This document shows positions 9,674-18,231 of a DNA stretch of 64,000 bases, piece after piece. How positions within the stretch are numbered: the first letter of the stretch is position 1; every line of letters starts with the position of its first letter. The DNA comes from Roseateles sp. (GTDB lineage: Bacteria > Pseudomonadota > Gammaproteobacteria > Burkholderiales > Burkholderiaceae_C), in contig JAEUPJ010000029.1 in NCBI GenBank assembly GCA_016790285.1, positions 1 to 64,000 of the forward strand, written 5' to 3'. Below the pieces are notes generated by a model that ran no database searches, was not told the origin of the DNA, and worked only from the letters and a program-made list of their open reading frames with translations. Made by a program: the position numbers and the translations under genes.

Positions 9674-10158
9674 TTCGTGATGATGTCGCTGTGGGAGAAG
9701 GCCATGCGGGCCAGCAGCCGGTTCTGCACGCCGAAGGGCACACCGGCGGCGTCCATGGCCAGCTGCAGGTTCTCCACCAGCGCGTTGAACGCGGCCCGGT
9801 CGATGCCGAGGTGGGCGTGCGCGTCCTTCATGCCGACACCGTCGTAGACGCAAGGGCCGCCGGCCACCACGCAGAAGTAGTCCGCCAGCACGCGCTTGAG
9901 GTACTTCATGTTGATGCCGTCGAAGTAGTGCGCAATGCGTGCGTCCTGCAGCATGCGGTCGTAGAAATCGTCGGTGAAGGCCTGGATCGACTCGCGGCCG
10001 CCCAGCTCGCGGTAGAGCAGGTCGTCCGCCGCGGTGGGCGCCGTGCCGGGCTGCACCGTGCTGGCCTGGGAGGCCTGGGTCTGGGCCTGTGCCGGGGGCG
10101 GGGGCGCCAACGGGCCGAGCGCCAGGGCGAGTGGCAAGAGCAGCAGGCGAGACGGCAT
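9670..10158 (-). CDS. Exported group 1 truncated hemoglobin
   Basis: A 162-residue protein: a signal peptide (hydrophobic 5-20, likely cut after AQA near residue 25), a linker, then a truncated globin of the trHb group 1 type from about residue 45. The expected features are LYRELGG, Tyr66 in FYDRM (B10 position) and the proximal histidine in MKDAHAHLGI (His114). Family members bind O2 or NO. Export to the periplasm is unusual for trHbs, which are mostly cytoplasmic. An in-frame start 22 codons upstream would bury the signal sequence, so ATG 10158 is preferred. It overlaps the metallo-hydrolase gene by four bases. Confidence 0.85.
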   Translation of the reverse strand: MPSRLLLLPLALALGPLAPPPPAQAQTQASQASTVQPGTAPTAADDLLYRELGGRESIQAFTDDFYDRMLQDARIAHYFDGINMKYLKRVLADYFCVVAGGPCVYDGVGMKDAHAHLGIDRAAFNALVENLQLAMDAAGVPFGVQNRLLARMAFSHSDIITK

Positions 10159-10314
10159 CAGGGCAGGGCGCGCAGGGTTGACCTGCCAGTCTATGGCGCA
10201 CCGTGCCGGTGCGGCGTGCCGCAAGCGTTGCGAATTCGTGCGCCGGTCACGCTTGGCGGCCCGTCATCAGGCCGGCGGCTGCGTTGCCACGCATGGGCGG
10301 GGCATGATGGCCCC

Positions 10315-11076
10315 ATGGTCAGCGCGTGGCGTCGTTTGCGGCGAAGGAGGCTGGGCGGCTTGGCCGCGGCCGCGCTGTGCGCGCTCGCCAGCGTGCCGGC
10401 CATGGCGCAGCCGCCCCGGCCCCTGGTCATGCTGGTGGAGACGAGCGCGCTCATGCCCCAGGCCCGCATCGAGGGCGACACGGTCGTCGAGGGCCTGCAC
10501 CTGGACCTGGGCCAGGCGCTGGCCCGCCGGCTCGGGCGCGAGCTGGTCGCGCGCCCGGTGCCCCGCAAGCGCCTGGCCGAGGCGCTGCAGCGCGGCGAGG
10601 GCGACCTGCTGTGCGACTACCAGAGCGAGTGGCTCCCAGGCGCCTTCGCCTGGAGTCGGCCCTTCCTGCCGGACCAGGCCCTGCTGATCACGGCCGCCTC
10701 GGCGCCCGCGCCCGCCTCGCTGTCGGCGGTGGCCGGCCAGCCCGTCGGGACGGTGCGCGGCTATGTCTACCCCGAGATGACCGATGCGCTGCGTTCGGGC
10801 TTCATGCGCAATGACGCGCCCGATGCGGTGGCCAACCTCCAGAAGCTCGCGCTCGGCCGGGTGCAGCATGCGCTCACCGGCCGCCGCGTGCTGGAGTACC
10901 AGCAGCGCACCGGCAACTTCAAGCTGGCCCTGCATCCGCCGCTGGTGGTGTCGGAGGTGCTGGCGCAGTGCGCGCTCTCGCCCAGCAGCCCGGTGGGCCT
11001 GGCGGCGCTCAATGCCGCCATCCACAGCCTCGTGGCCGAAGGCGAACTCACCCGGTTGCTGGCGCGCTACCGCTGA
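10315..11076 (+). CDS. Periplasmic solute-binding protein, family 3 (ABC or signalling)
   Basis: A 253-residue protein with a signal peptide (basic MVSAWRRLRRRRLGG, hydrophobic stretch, AMAQ cleavage near residue 32) and the size and layout of SBP_bac_3 proteins: a hydrophobic first strand, an EGLHLDLGQALARRLG segment, and a second lobe with VGTVRGYVYPEM. The family binds small polar molecules such as amino acids. No permease or ATPase gene is adjacent, so it is an orphan binding protein. Its 3' end overlaps the convergent sigma factor gene by 29 bases. Confidence 0.7.
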   Translation: MVSAWRRLRRRRLGGLAAAALCALASVPAMAQPPRPLVMLVETSALMPQARIEGDTVVEGLHLDLGQALARRLGRELVARPVPRKRLAEALQRGEGDLLCDYQSEWLPGAFAWSRPFLPDQALLITAASAPAPASLSAVAGQPVGTVRGYVYPEMTDALRSGFMRNDAPDAVANLQKLALGRVQHALTGRRVLEYQQRTGNFKLALHPPLVVSEVLAQCALSPSSPVGLAALNAAIHSLVAEGELTRLLARYR

Positions 11077-11584
11077 GTTCGCGGTGCAGCCAGGCGCGGG
11101 CCAGCGCCCAGTCGCGCTTGACGGTGGTGCGGCTGAGCTGCAGCAGTTCGGCGATCTCGTCGAGCTCCAGCCCGCCAAAGAACTTCAGCTCCACGATCTT
11201 GGCCGCGCGCGGGTCCTGCTGCTCGAAGGCGAGCAGGGCCTCGTGCACGCGCAGCACGTCGGCGTCCTGCCCGCCGGCCACCTGCTGTGCCTCGGTGAGC
11301 GTGAGCGAGACCAGCGCGGCCTCGCGCTTGGCGGCCTGCTTGGCCATCGCGTGGTTGATGAGGATGCGCCGCATCATGAGTGCCGCCACGCCGAGGAAAT
11401 GGCTGCGGCTTTGCCAGGCGGTGCGCGTCTGGTCGGCCATGCGCATCCACGCCTCGTGCGTCAGCGCCGTTGCGCTGAGCGTGTGGCCGGCGGCCTCGCG
11501 GCGCATCTGCGCTGCGGCGCAGCGGTGCAGCTCGTCGTACAGGCTCTGGGTCAGCGCCTCCGAGGGCGCGGCGGGCAGGGGCAT
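11048..11584 (-). CDS. ECF-like RNA polymerase sigma factor (Sig-70 X6/TIGR02999 type)
   Basis: A 178-residue sigma factor with region 2 (LYDELHRCAAAQMRREAAGH, then ALTHEAWMRM and FLGVAALMMRRILINHA) and region 4 (AAKIVELKFFGGLELDEIAELLQLSRTTVKRDWALARAWLHREL, a helix-turn-helix). This is the ECF-like subgroup often encoded next to a Ser/Thr kinase with a C-terminal repeat region, and such a kinase lies 1.1 kb away on the other strand. Kinase-linked sigma factors of this type are thought to be switched by phosphorylation; that is knowledge of the family, not seen here. No anti-sigma gene is present. Confidence 0.85.
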   Translation of the reverse strand: MPLPAAPSEALTQSLYDELHRCAAAQMRREAAGHTLSATALTHEAWMRMADQTRTAWQSRSHFLGVAALMMRRILINHAMAKQAAKREAALVSLTLTEAQQVAGGQDADVLRVHEALLAFEQQDPRAAKIVELKFFGGLELDEIAELLQLSRTTVKRDWALARAWLHRELSGSAPATG

Positions 11585-11682
11585 GCAGAAATTCTTGCAC
11601 GCGGATGGCCCTCGGCGACGTGATTCGCGGCGTGTAGGAGGAGAAGCCGGGCCATCGCTCGGCTCGATGCTGGAGCCTTTTC

Positions 11683-12717
11683 ATGTCCCGTCCCTTCCTC
11701 CTGGCCGCCGCGCTGTGCGTCGGCCTGCTGGCGCCCGCCCTGGCCCGCGAACCCGCACCTGTCGCGCTGCCCGACCCGTTTGATGTGTCGACCGCCGCGG
11801 CCAGCCTCGTGGAGGTGAGCAACGTCAAGGCGCTGCAGGGCCTGCGGCGCGTGGCCGTGCCGCAGTTCAGCATCGAGTTCGTCACCAGCGACAACGTCAG
11901 CGCCGAAACCTCGGGTTTTGCCGCCGCCGGCCGGGCCAGCGTGACGGGCTACTACCGGCTCGTGGGCTTGGACGAGGCCGACTTCCAGGCACTGGCCAAC
12001 CAGCTCTACGCCGGCTTCGTGCAGGCGCTGCAGGCGCAGGGCCTGGAAGTGATGACGCCCGAGCAGCTCGCCGCGTCGCCCACGTGGAGGAAGCTCGTGG
12101 CCGGCGGCGTGCCGCTGCCCCTGCGCGGCGACAGCAGCATCGTCGTCGCGCCGCCCGGCATGGCCCTCTACGGCGCCAATCGCATGCTCGTCAACAGCGG
12201 CGGCAAAGGCGCGCTGGCGAGCATCGCGGCGATGGGCGCGGGCTTCTCGGCCATCGCCGAGGCGACCGACGGCGCGGGGCTCAGCCAGGAGCTGGGCGGC
12301 GTGGCCCTGGTGGAGGTGGCGATGAAGCTGCACTTCGCGCAGCTCAAGAACGAGAACAAGGGCTTCTTCGGCCGCCTGGCCAGCACGGCCGAGGTCAGCG
12401 CCAAGCTGCATCCCATCCTGATGCAGGCCCGGCTGTCGGTGCAGGCGGGGCCTGAGGCGTCGATCGTGAGCGCGCGCCAGCCGCTGCTGCTGGACCCGGC
12501 CGCCTTCAGCGAGGTGCGCAAGCAGGCCGCCACGGCCGGCGAGACGGCTGGCGCCGTGGCCGTGGGCCTGCTGCGGCTTGCCATCGGCAGCAAGGACAGC
12601 AGCAGCACCGAGAAGTACGAGGTCGTCACCGACCCGCAGCGTTACGGCGAGCGCATCGCCGCCAACCTGGCGCAGACGAACGCGATGCTGATAGCCCGCA
12701 TGGTCAACGCGCGCTGA
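11683..12717 (+). CDS. Exported protein of unknown function, partner of the sigma/kinase module
   Basis: I do not recognise the family. The 344 residues start with a signal peptide (MSRPFLLAAALCVGLLAPALAR), so the protein is probably periplasmic. It contains a Gly/Ala-rich stretch around 165-210 (MLVNSGGKGALASIAAMGAGFSAI), which could be a membrane-active or buried segment, and an AGETAGAVAVGLLRLAIGSK segment near 285. It lies between a divergent ECF-like sigma gene (98-base gap) and the kinase gene 19 bases downstream, so it is probably cotranscribed with the kinase and may be an output or a sensor of that module. Confidence 0.6.
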   Translation: MSRPFLLAAALCVGLLAPALAREPAPVALPDPFDVSTAAASLVEVSNVKALQGLRRVAVPQFSIEFVTSDNVSAETSGFAAAGRASVTGYYRLVGLDEADFQALANQLYAGFVQALQAQGLEVMTPEQLAASPTWRKLVAGGVPLPLRGDSSIVVAPPGMALYGANRMLVNSGGKGALASIAAMGAGFSAIAEATDGAGLSQELGGVALVEVAMKLHFAQLKNENKGFFGRLASTAEVSAKLHPILMQARLSVQAGPEASIVSARQPLLLDPAAFSEVRKQAATAGETAGAVAVGLLRLAIGSKDSSSTEKYEVVTDPQRYGERIAANLAQTNAMLIARMVNAR

Positions 12718-12736
12718 TTGACCATACTGCGCGGCC

Positions 12737-15631
12737 ATGTCCTCCGAGCCCGTCCGCGACCCCGCCCGCTGGGCCCTGCTCAAGGCGCTGTTCGACGAGG
12801 CCGCGCCAGCGCCCCCCGAGCGCCGTGGCGCCCTGCTCGCCGCGGCGGGCTTGGCCGCGGACGAACAGGCCCAGCTCAACAGCCTGCTCGACCACCACGA
12901 CGCCGCCGCGGGCGAGCAGAGCTTCCTCGCCGGCCCTGCGGCGGCCCCGGGGCCTGCCGCACGCCTGGGCCAGCGCCTGGGCAACTGGACGCTGGTGCGC
13001 GCGGTCGGCATGGGCGGCATGGGCGAGGTCTTCGAGGCGCGCCGTGCCGACGGCCAGTTCGAGGGGCGCGCGGCCGTCAAGCTGCTCAAGCGCGGCATGG
13101 ACAGCGCCGCCGTGCTGCAGCGCTTCGCGCTGGAGCGCCAGGCCCTGGCCCGGCTCAACCATCCCGGCATCGCCCGGCTGCTGGATGCCGGCGCCAGCGC
13201 CGAGGGCCTGCCCTACTTCGTCATGGAGTACGTGGACGGCCAGCCCATCGACCAGGCGGCACGGCCGCTGGCGCTGGAGCAGCGCCTCGCCCTCTTCCTG
13301 CAGCTGGCCGAGGCGGTGGCGCACGCCCACCGCAACCTGCTGGTGCACCGCGACCTCAAGCCCGGCAACGTGCTCGTGGACGACACCGGCCACGTCAAGC
13401 TGCTGGACTTCGGCATCGCCAAGGCGCTGGACCCGCTGGAAGGCCTGGATGGCGGCGAGACGACGGTGGGCGGCCAGCGCCCCTACACGCCCAACTACGC
13501 CAGCCCCGAGCAGGTGCGCGGCGAGCCGGTCAGCACCGCTACCGACATCTACAGCCTGGGCGTGCTGCTATACCAGATGCTCACCGGCACGCGCCCCACC
13601 GGCCGCAAGGCCACGACGCCCGCCGAGGCGGCGCGCAGCGTGCTGGAAGAAGAACCTACGCGCCCGAGCCGCCTCTCGCCCACCGAGGCCGTCGACCCGC
13701 AGTGGCTGCGCAACCGCCGCCGGCTGGAGGGCGACCTCGACAACATCCTGCTCAAGGCCCTGGAGAAGCAGCCCGGGCGCCGCTATGCCAGCGTGGATGC
13801 CTTGCGCGCGGACGTGGAGGCCTTCCTCAGCGGCCACCCCGTCAGCGCGCGGGCCGCCAGCGTCGGCTACCTCTTCAGCAAGTGGCTGGGGCGCAACCGC
13901 GTGGCGGCGGGCGCCGCGGTGCTGGGCCTGCTGGGGCTGGTGACCGGGCTGCTGTCCACGCTGCTGCAGGGGCACGTGACGCTGGCCGTGGGCGTGGGCG
14001 GCATGGCGGCCGGCCTCGTGCTCGCGCTGGTGCAGGCGCGTCGGGCCCAGCTTGCCCGCGACGAGGCCGCCCGGGCGCGCGACGCGGCCACGCGCAACCT
14101 CGGCGAGCTGCGCCGCCTCGCCAACAGCATGGTCTTCGAGGTGAACGACGCCCTGGAGCAAGGGCTCATCGAAGGCCGTCGGCAGCTCGTGCGCACGGCC
14201 GAGCAGTCGCTGGAGCGCCAGGCCGAGTTCGGCCCGATGGGTGACGCCGAGCGCATCGCCCTGGGCTGGGCACTGGCCCGCCTGGCGCGGCTGGAGGGGC
14301 ACGAGAACGCCAACAACGTCGGCAACCCGCGCGGGGCGCTGATGCATTACGACCGCGCGCTGGAGGTGCTCGCGCCGCTGGCACCGCGCCAGCAGGCCTC
14401 GGCCGACTGGCATGCCGCCATGGCCGCCGCGCTGGAGGGGCGCTACGCGCTGATGCGCCAACTGCGCCAGACGGACGCGGCCTTCGATGCCGTGGAGCGC
14501 GGTGCCGCGCACGCCGCACGCGCCGCGGCCCTGCGGCCCGAGGCCGTGGCGCTGCACCGCCAGGCCTGCAGCCTGCGCGTGCTGCTGGCCGAGCAGACCT
14601 ACTCCATCATCCGCACGCATGGCCTGCGGGACCTCGCGCTGGCGCGCCAGCGGGCCGACGAGGCGCTGCAGGCGGCCCGCGCTTTCGCGGCCCAGGCGCC
14701 GGCCGAGCCCCTGGCCTGGCGCAGCCTCGCGTTCGCGCTGCGCCTGGTGGCGGGCTACGAGGCCATCGGCGGGCAGCTGGACGTGGCGCTGGCCACCGAC
14801 GCCGCGGGCCTGGACGCCCTGGAGCAAGGCATGGCCCTGCCCGGCGGCGCGGCGGTGCGCACGTCCGACTTCGCCCAGGCCCGCATCCGCAGTGCCATCA
14901 CCCTGCGCGCGGCGGGCCGGTATGACGCGGCCCGCGAGGCACTGCTGCCGGGCCTGGCCCAGGCAGAGAGCGACCTGCGTGCCAACCCCGGCGACGACCA
15001 CCGCCAGCGCCAGTTCGTGGCGGTGACGCAGACGCTGCTGGACCTGTGCCTGCACCGCAGCGACGAAGCGGGAGCGGCGGCGCTGCGCGACGGCGCACGC
15101 CGCCTGCTGCCCGAGCTGACGCCGCAGCGCCTGGCCGACCCGATGAACCGCTGGAGCTGGCAGCACGCCTGGATGGACAGCCTCTTCGCCGTCTGCCTGG
15201 TGCGCATGGGCGAGGTGGCCGAGGCTGCTGCGTTGAGCGCCCGGCTGACGGCGTGGCAGCGCGAGGGCGTGCTGACGCTGCGCCAGGAGCCCGGCGCGCT
15301 GGATGCGGAGCTGGAAGCCAACCTGCACATCGCCGCCGCGCAGGTGGCGGCGGCCCAGGGCGACGAGGCGGGCATGCGTGAAGCCGCGGCGGCGGCCCGG
15401 GAGCGTCTGGCCGCGATGTGTGCGCTGCGCGACCCGGGCGATGCGATCGAGCACCTGCGGCGCTGGCAGCTGACGGTGCGGCTCGCGCAGTGCCTGCCGC
15501 CGGGGTCGCCGCCGCAGGAGGACGTGATGGCCGAGGCCCTGGGCCAGCAGGAAACGCTGGTGCGGCGCGGCTGGATCGGGCCCGGCGTGGACTACGCCGA
15601 AGCCCGCTGGCTGCGCCGCACCGGGGCCTGA
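12737..15631 (+). CDS. Membrane Ser/Thr protein kinase with C-terminal repeat region
   Basis: A 964-residue Hanks-type kinase. Residues 1-85 resemble the short N-terminal region of sigma-linked kinases. The kinase domain runs from about 85 to 365: glycine loop GMGGMGEV at 91-98, Lys115, catalytic HRDLKPGN at 204-211, DFG at 224-226, and YASPEQVRGE in the activation segment. All catalytic residues are present. Two hydrophobic helices near 393-433 would anchor it in the inner membrane, followed by a 500-residue Ala-rich, helical, TPR-like outer part. Kinase, exported protein and sigma factor form one module; the predicted flow is kinase to sigma. The signal is not known. Confidence 0.88.
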   Translation: MSSEPVRDPARWALLKALFDEAAPAPPERRGALLAAAGLAADEQAQLNSLLDHHDAAAGEQSFLAGPAAAPGPAARLGQRLGNWTLVRAVGMGGMGEVFEARRADGQFEGRAAVKLLKRGMDSAAVLQRFALERQALARLNHPGIARLLDAGASAEGLPYFVMEYVDGQPIDQAARPLALEQRLALFLQLAEAVAHAHRNLLVHRDLKPGNVLVDDTGHVKLLDFGIAKALDPLEGLDGGETTVGGQRPYTPNYASPEQVRGEPVSTATDIYSLGVLLYQMLTGTRPTGRKATTPAEAARSVLEEEPTRPSRLSPTEAVDPQWLRNRRRLEGDLDNILLKALEKQPGRRYASVDALRADVEAFLSGHPVSARAASVGYLFSKWLGRNRVAAGAAVLGLLGLVTGLLSTLLQGHVTLAVGVGGMAAGLVLALVQARRAQLARDEAARARDAATRNLGELRRLANSMVFEVNDALEQGLIEGRRQLVRTAEQSLERQAEFGPMGDAERIALGWALARLARLEGHENANNVGNPRGALMHYDRALEVLAPLAPRQQASADWHAAMAAALEGRYALMRQLRQTDAAFDAVERGAAHAARAAALRPEAVALHRQACSLRVLLAEQTYSIIRTHGLRDLALARQRADEALQAARAFAAQAPAEPLAWRSLAFALRLVAGYEAIGGQLDVALATDAAGLDALEQGMALPGGAAVRTSDFAQARIRSAITLRAAGRYDAAREALLPGLAQAESDLRANPGDDHRQRQFVAVTQTLLDLCLHRSDEAGAAALRDGARRLLPELTPQRLADPMNRWSWQHAWMDSLFAVCLVRMGEVAEAAALSARLTAWQREGVLTLRQEPGALDAELEANLHIAAAQVAAAQGDEAGMREAAAAARERLAAMCALRDPGDAIEHLRRWQLTVRLAQCLPPGSPPQEDVMAEALGQQETLVRRGWIGPGVDYAEARWLRRTGA

Positions 15632-15645
15632 ACCCCGGCGTGGGT

Positions 15646-18207
15646 TCAGCCCTCGCTGATCCGCTGGGCCAGGTGGCCCAGGGCTTCCTCGACCTGGTCG
15701 ACCAGCACCAGGCACAGGTCACCGGGCTGCAGGCGCGACAGCGCGCGGTCGATGGCGATGAACTCGCCGACGATCTCCTCGATGTGCGTCGTGCGCGAAG
15801 CGCCTTGCAGGCCGGCGCGCAGCAGGGCCACCACCTCGCCGGCGGCACGACCGCGCTGGCAGGCGTCTTCGTAGAGGATGACCTCGTCGAAGGCGCCGCC
15901 GAGGATCTCGGTCTGGATGCGGATGTCCTCGTCGCGCCGGTCGCCGGCGCCGCTGATGACGACCACACGCTTGTTTGCCGGCATGGCGGCGACCGCGTCC
16001 ACGAGGGCCTTCATCGCGTCGCCGTTGTGGCCGTAGTCGGCGATCACGGTGGCACCGCGGTAGTCCATGACGTTGAAGCGGCCCGGCGCGTTGTCGGCGT
16101 CGTTGGCGAAGCTGCCCACGCCGCGGCGGATGGTGTCCCAGTCCAGGCCCACGCCCCAGGCTGCGGCCACCGCAGCCATCGCGTTCTCGACCTGGAAGCC
16201 GATGACGCCGCCGCGCGTGAGCGGGATGTCGCGCAGCGGCAGGCTCTCGCGCCACACGCCCTGGGCGGCGACGATCTGGTCGCCGTCCACGTAGACGCAG
16301 CGTTTGCCCTGGGCGCGGTGCGTGGCCATCAACGGGTGGTGGCGGTCGGCGGCGAAGTAGATGACCTGGCCCGGGCAGACGGCGGCCATCTGCGCGCTGA
16401 GCGGGTCGGCGGCGTTCAGCACCGCGTAGCCCGTGGGCGCCACGTTCTGCACGATGACGCGCTTGACCAGCACGATGTCTTCTGCGGTGTGCAGGAAGTT
16501 CATGCCGAGGTGGTCACCCGCGCCGATGTTGGTGACGACGGCCACCTGGCAGCGGTCAAAGCCCAGGCCCTCGCGCAGGATGCCGCCGCGGGCGGTTTCC
16601 AGCACCGCGGCTTCCACGTCGGGGTGCATCAGCACGTTGCGGGCGCTCTTCGGGCCGGAGCAGTCGCCGCTGTCGATCTGGCGGCCGTCGACGTAGACGC
16701 CGTCGGTGTTCGTCATGCCGACCTTCAGGCCGCAGCTGGCGAACATGTGGGCGATCAGCCGCGTGACGGTCGTCTTGCCGTTGGTGCCCGTCACGGCCAC
16801 CACCGGGATGCGGCCGTCCTCGGCCTTGTTCCCCGTGCCGAACAGGTGGCCGATGATGGCCTCGCCGACGTTGCGACCCTTGCCGAAGCTCGGGCTCAGG
16901 TGCATGCGCAGGCCCGGCGCGGCGTTGACCTCGACGATGCCGCCGTTGATCTCCTCCAGCGGTCGCAGGACGCTCTCGGCCACGATGTCCACGCCGCACA
17001 CGTGCAGGCCCACGACCTGCGCGGCCGCGATGGCGCGCGCAGCCACCTCGGGGTGCACGTCGTCGGTCACGTCGGTGGCGGTGCCACCGGTGGAGAGGTT
17101 GGCGTTGTTGCGCAGGATGACCCGCTGGCCCTTCTCGGGCACGGACTCGGGCGTGAGGCCCTGCTGCGTGAGGCGGGCCACCGCGATGTCGTCGAAGCGG
17201 ATCTTGGTCAGTGACGTCGCGTGCCCGTCGCCGCGGCGCGGGTCGGCGTTGACCTTGTCGACGAGCTGCTTGACGGTGTGCTGGCCGTCGCCGATGACGT
17301 GCGGCGGGTCGCGGCGGGCGGCGGCGATGAGCTTGTCGCCGATGACCAGCAGCCGGTAGTCACCGCCGGGCAGGAACTTCTCCACCATGACCTGGCCGAT
17401 CTCGTCGGCGGCCTTGTAGGCGATGTCGAAGTGGGCGCGGTCCACGACGTTGACCGTCACGCCCTTGCCCTGGTTGCCGTCCTGCGGCTTCACGACCACC
17501 GGCAGGCCGATCTCCTGCGCGACGGCCCAGCCGTCGTCGGGCGACTCGACCGGGCGGCCGATGGGCACGGGCACGCCCGCGGCCTGCAGCAGGCGCTTGC
17601 ACAGGTCCTTGTCCTGGGCGATGGACTCGCTCACCGCGCTGGTGGCGTCCACCTCGGCGGCCCAGATGCGGCGCTGCTTGGCGCCCCAGCCGAACTGCAC
17701 GAGGCTGCCCTGCGTCAGGCGCCGGTACGGGATGCCGCGGGCGATGGCCGCGTTGACGATGGAACCGGTGGAGGGGCCTAGGCGGATGTCTTCGTCGAGC
17801 TCACGCAGCTGTGCGAGCACGGCGTCGGCATCGAACTCGCCGCCCTGCAGCGCGGCATCGACGAGCTTGACGGCCTGCTGGAAGGCCAGCCGGCCGACAT
17901 CTTCCTCGCTGTACTCGATGACGATCTGGTAGGTGCCGGCCTCGGGCGTGACGTGGGTCTGGCTGAAGGTGACCGGGCAGCCGGCCTGGGCCTGCAGGGC
18001 GAGCGTGGCCTGCTCCAGCACCTGGGCCAGCGACGCGTCGGTGCGCAGCTCGCCGATGGTGGGGAAGAGCTGGCGCAGGCGCGGCTCGAAGCCGGGCAGG
18101 CGCTCCAGCGAGCGTTCGGCGTCGCTGCAATGCACGACGGCCTCGATGGCCGTGTGGCGGCTCCACATGTTCGGGCCGCGCAGCGCGCGGGTGCGGGAAA
18201 CGTCCAT
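15646..18207 (-). CDS. cphA: Cyanophycin synthetase CphA, catalytic ligase without the N-domain H/E centre
   Basis: Cyanophycin synthetase (853 residues) extends a poly-aspartate chain and adds arginine to each side chain, using ATP. The N domain (about 1-160) is followed by an ATP-grasp domain (about 165-460; KPQDGNQGKGV near 240) and a Mur ligase-like domain with an intact P-loop, VTGTNGKTT at about 473-481. So both ligase sites look active. The N domain lacks the GHVxEHxxxEL motif: the aligned segment reads AQVLEQATLALQ, replacing the His, His and Glu thought to form the third, primer-making hydrolase centre of CphA1 enzymes. It lies 24 bases downstream of a second synthetase gene in one operon. 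Confidence 0.95.
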   Translation of the reverse strand: MDVSRTRALRGPNMWSRHTAIEAVVHCSDAERSLERLPGFEPRLRQLFPTIGELRTDASLAQVLEQATLALQAQAGCPVTFSQTHVTPEAGTYQIVIEYSEEDVGRLAFQQAVKLVDAALQGGEFDADAVLAQLRELDEDIRLGPSTGSIVNAAIARGIPYRRLTQGSLVQFGWGAKQRRIWAAEVDATSAVSESIAQDKDLCKRLLQAAGVPVPIGRPVESPDDGWAVAQEIGLPVVVKPQDGNQGKGVTVNVVDRAHFDIAYKAADEIGQVMVEKFLPGGDYRLLVIGDKLIAAARRDPPHVIGDGQHTVKQLVDKVNADPRRGDGHATSLTKIRFDDIAVARLTQQGLTPESVPEKGQRVILRNNANLSTGGTATDVTDDVHPEVAARAIAAAQVVGLHVCGVDIVAESVLRPLEEINGGIVEVNAAPGLRMHLSPSFGKGRNVGEAIIGHLFGTGNKAEDGRIPVVAVTGTNGKTTVTRLIAHMFASCGLKVGMTNTDGVYVDGRQIDSGDCSGPKSARNVLMHPDVEAAVLETARGGILREGLGFDRCQVAVVTNIGAGDHLGMNFLHTAEDIVLVKRVIVQNVAPTGYAVLNAADPLSAQMAAVCPGQVIYFAADRHHPLMATHRAQGKRCVYVDGDQIVAAQGVWRESLPLRDIPLTRGGVIGFQVENAMAAVAAAWGVGLDWDTIRRGVGSFANDADNAPGRFNVMDYRGATVIADYGHNGDAMKALVDAVAAMPANKRVVVISGAGDRRDEDIRIQTEILGGAFDEVILYEDACQRGRAAGEVVALLRAGLQGASRTTHIEEIVGEFIAIDRALSRLQPGDLCLVLVDQVEEALGHLAQRISEG

Positions 18208-18231
18208 GGTTGTTCTTGGGTTTGGTTGACG

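Noticed and set aside
7137-9743. A long minus-strand open frame opposite pyk
   Set aside because: Most of it is antisense to pyruvate kinase, and the rest is another frame of the metallo-hydrolase gene.
13568-15715. A 715-codon minus-strand frame opposite the kinase
   Set aside because: Antisense artefact of G+C-rich coding sequence; the plus-strand frame has all kinase motifs.
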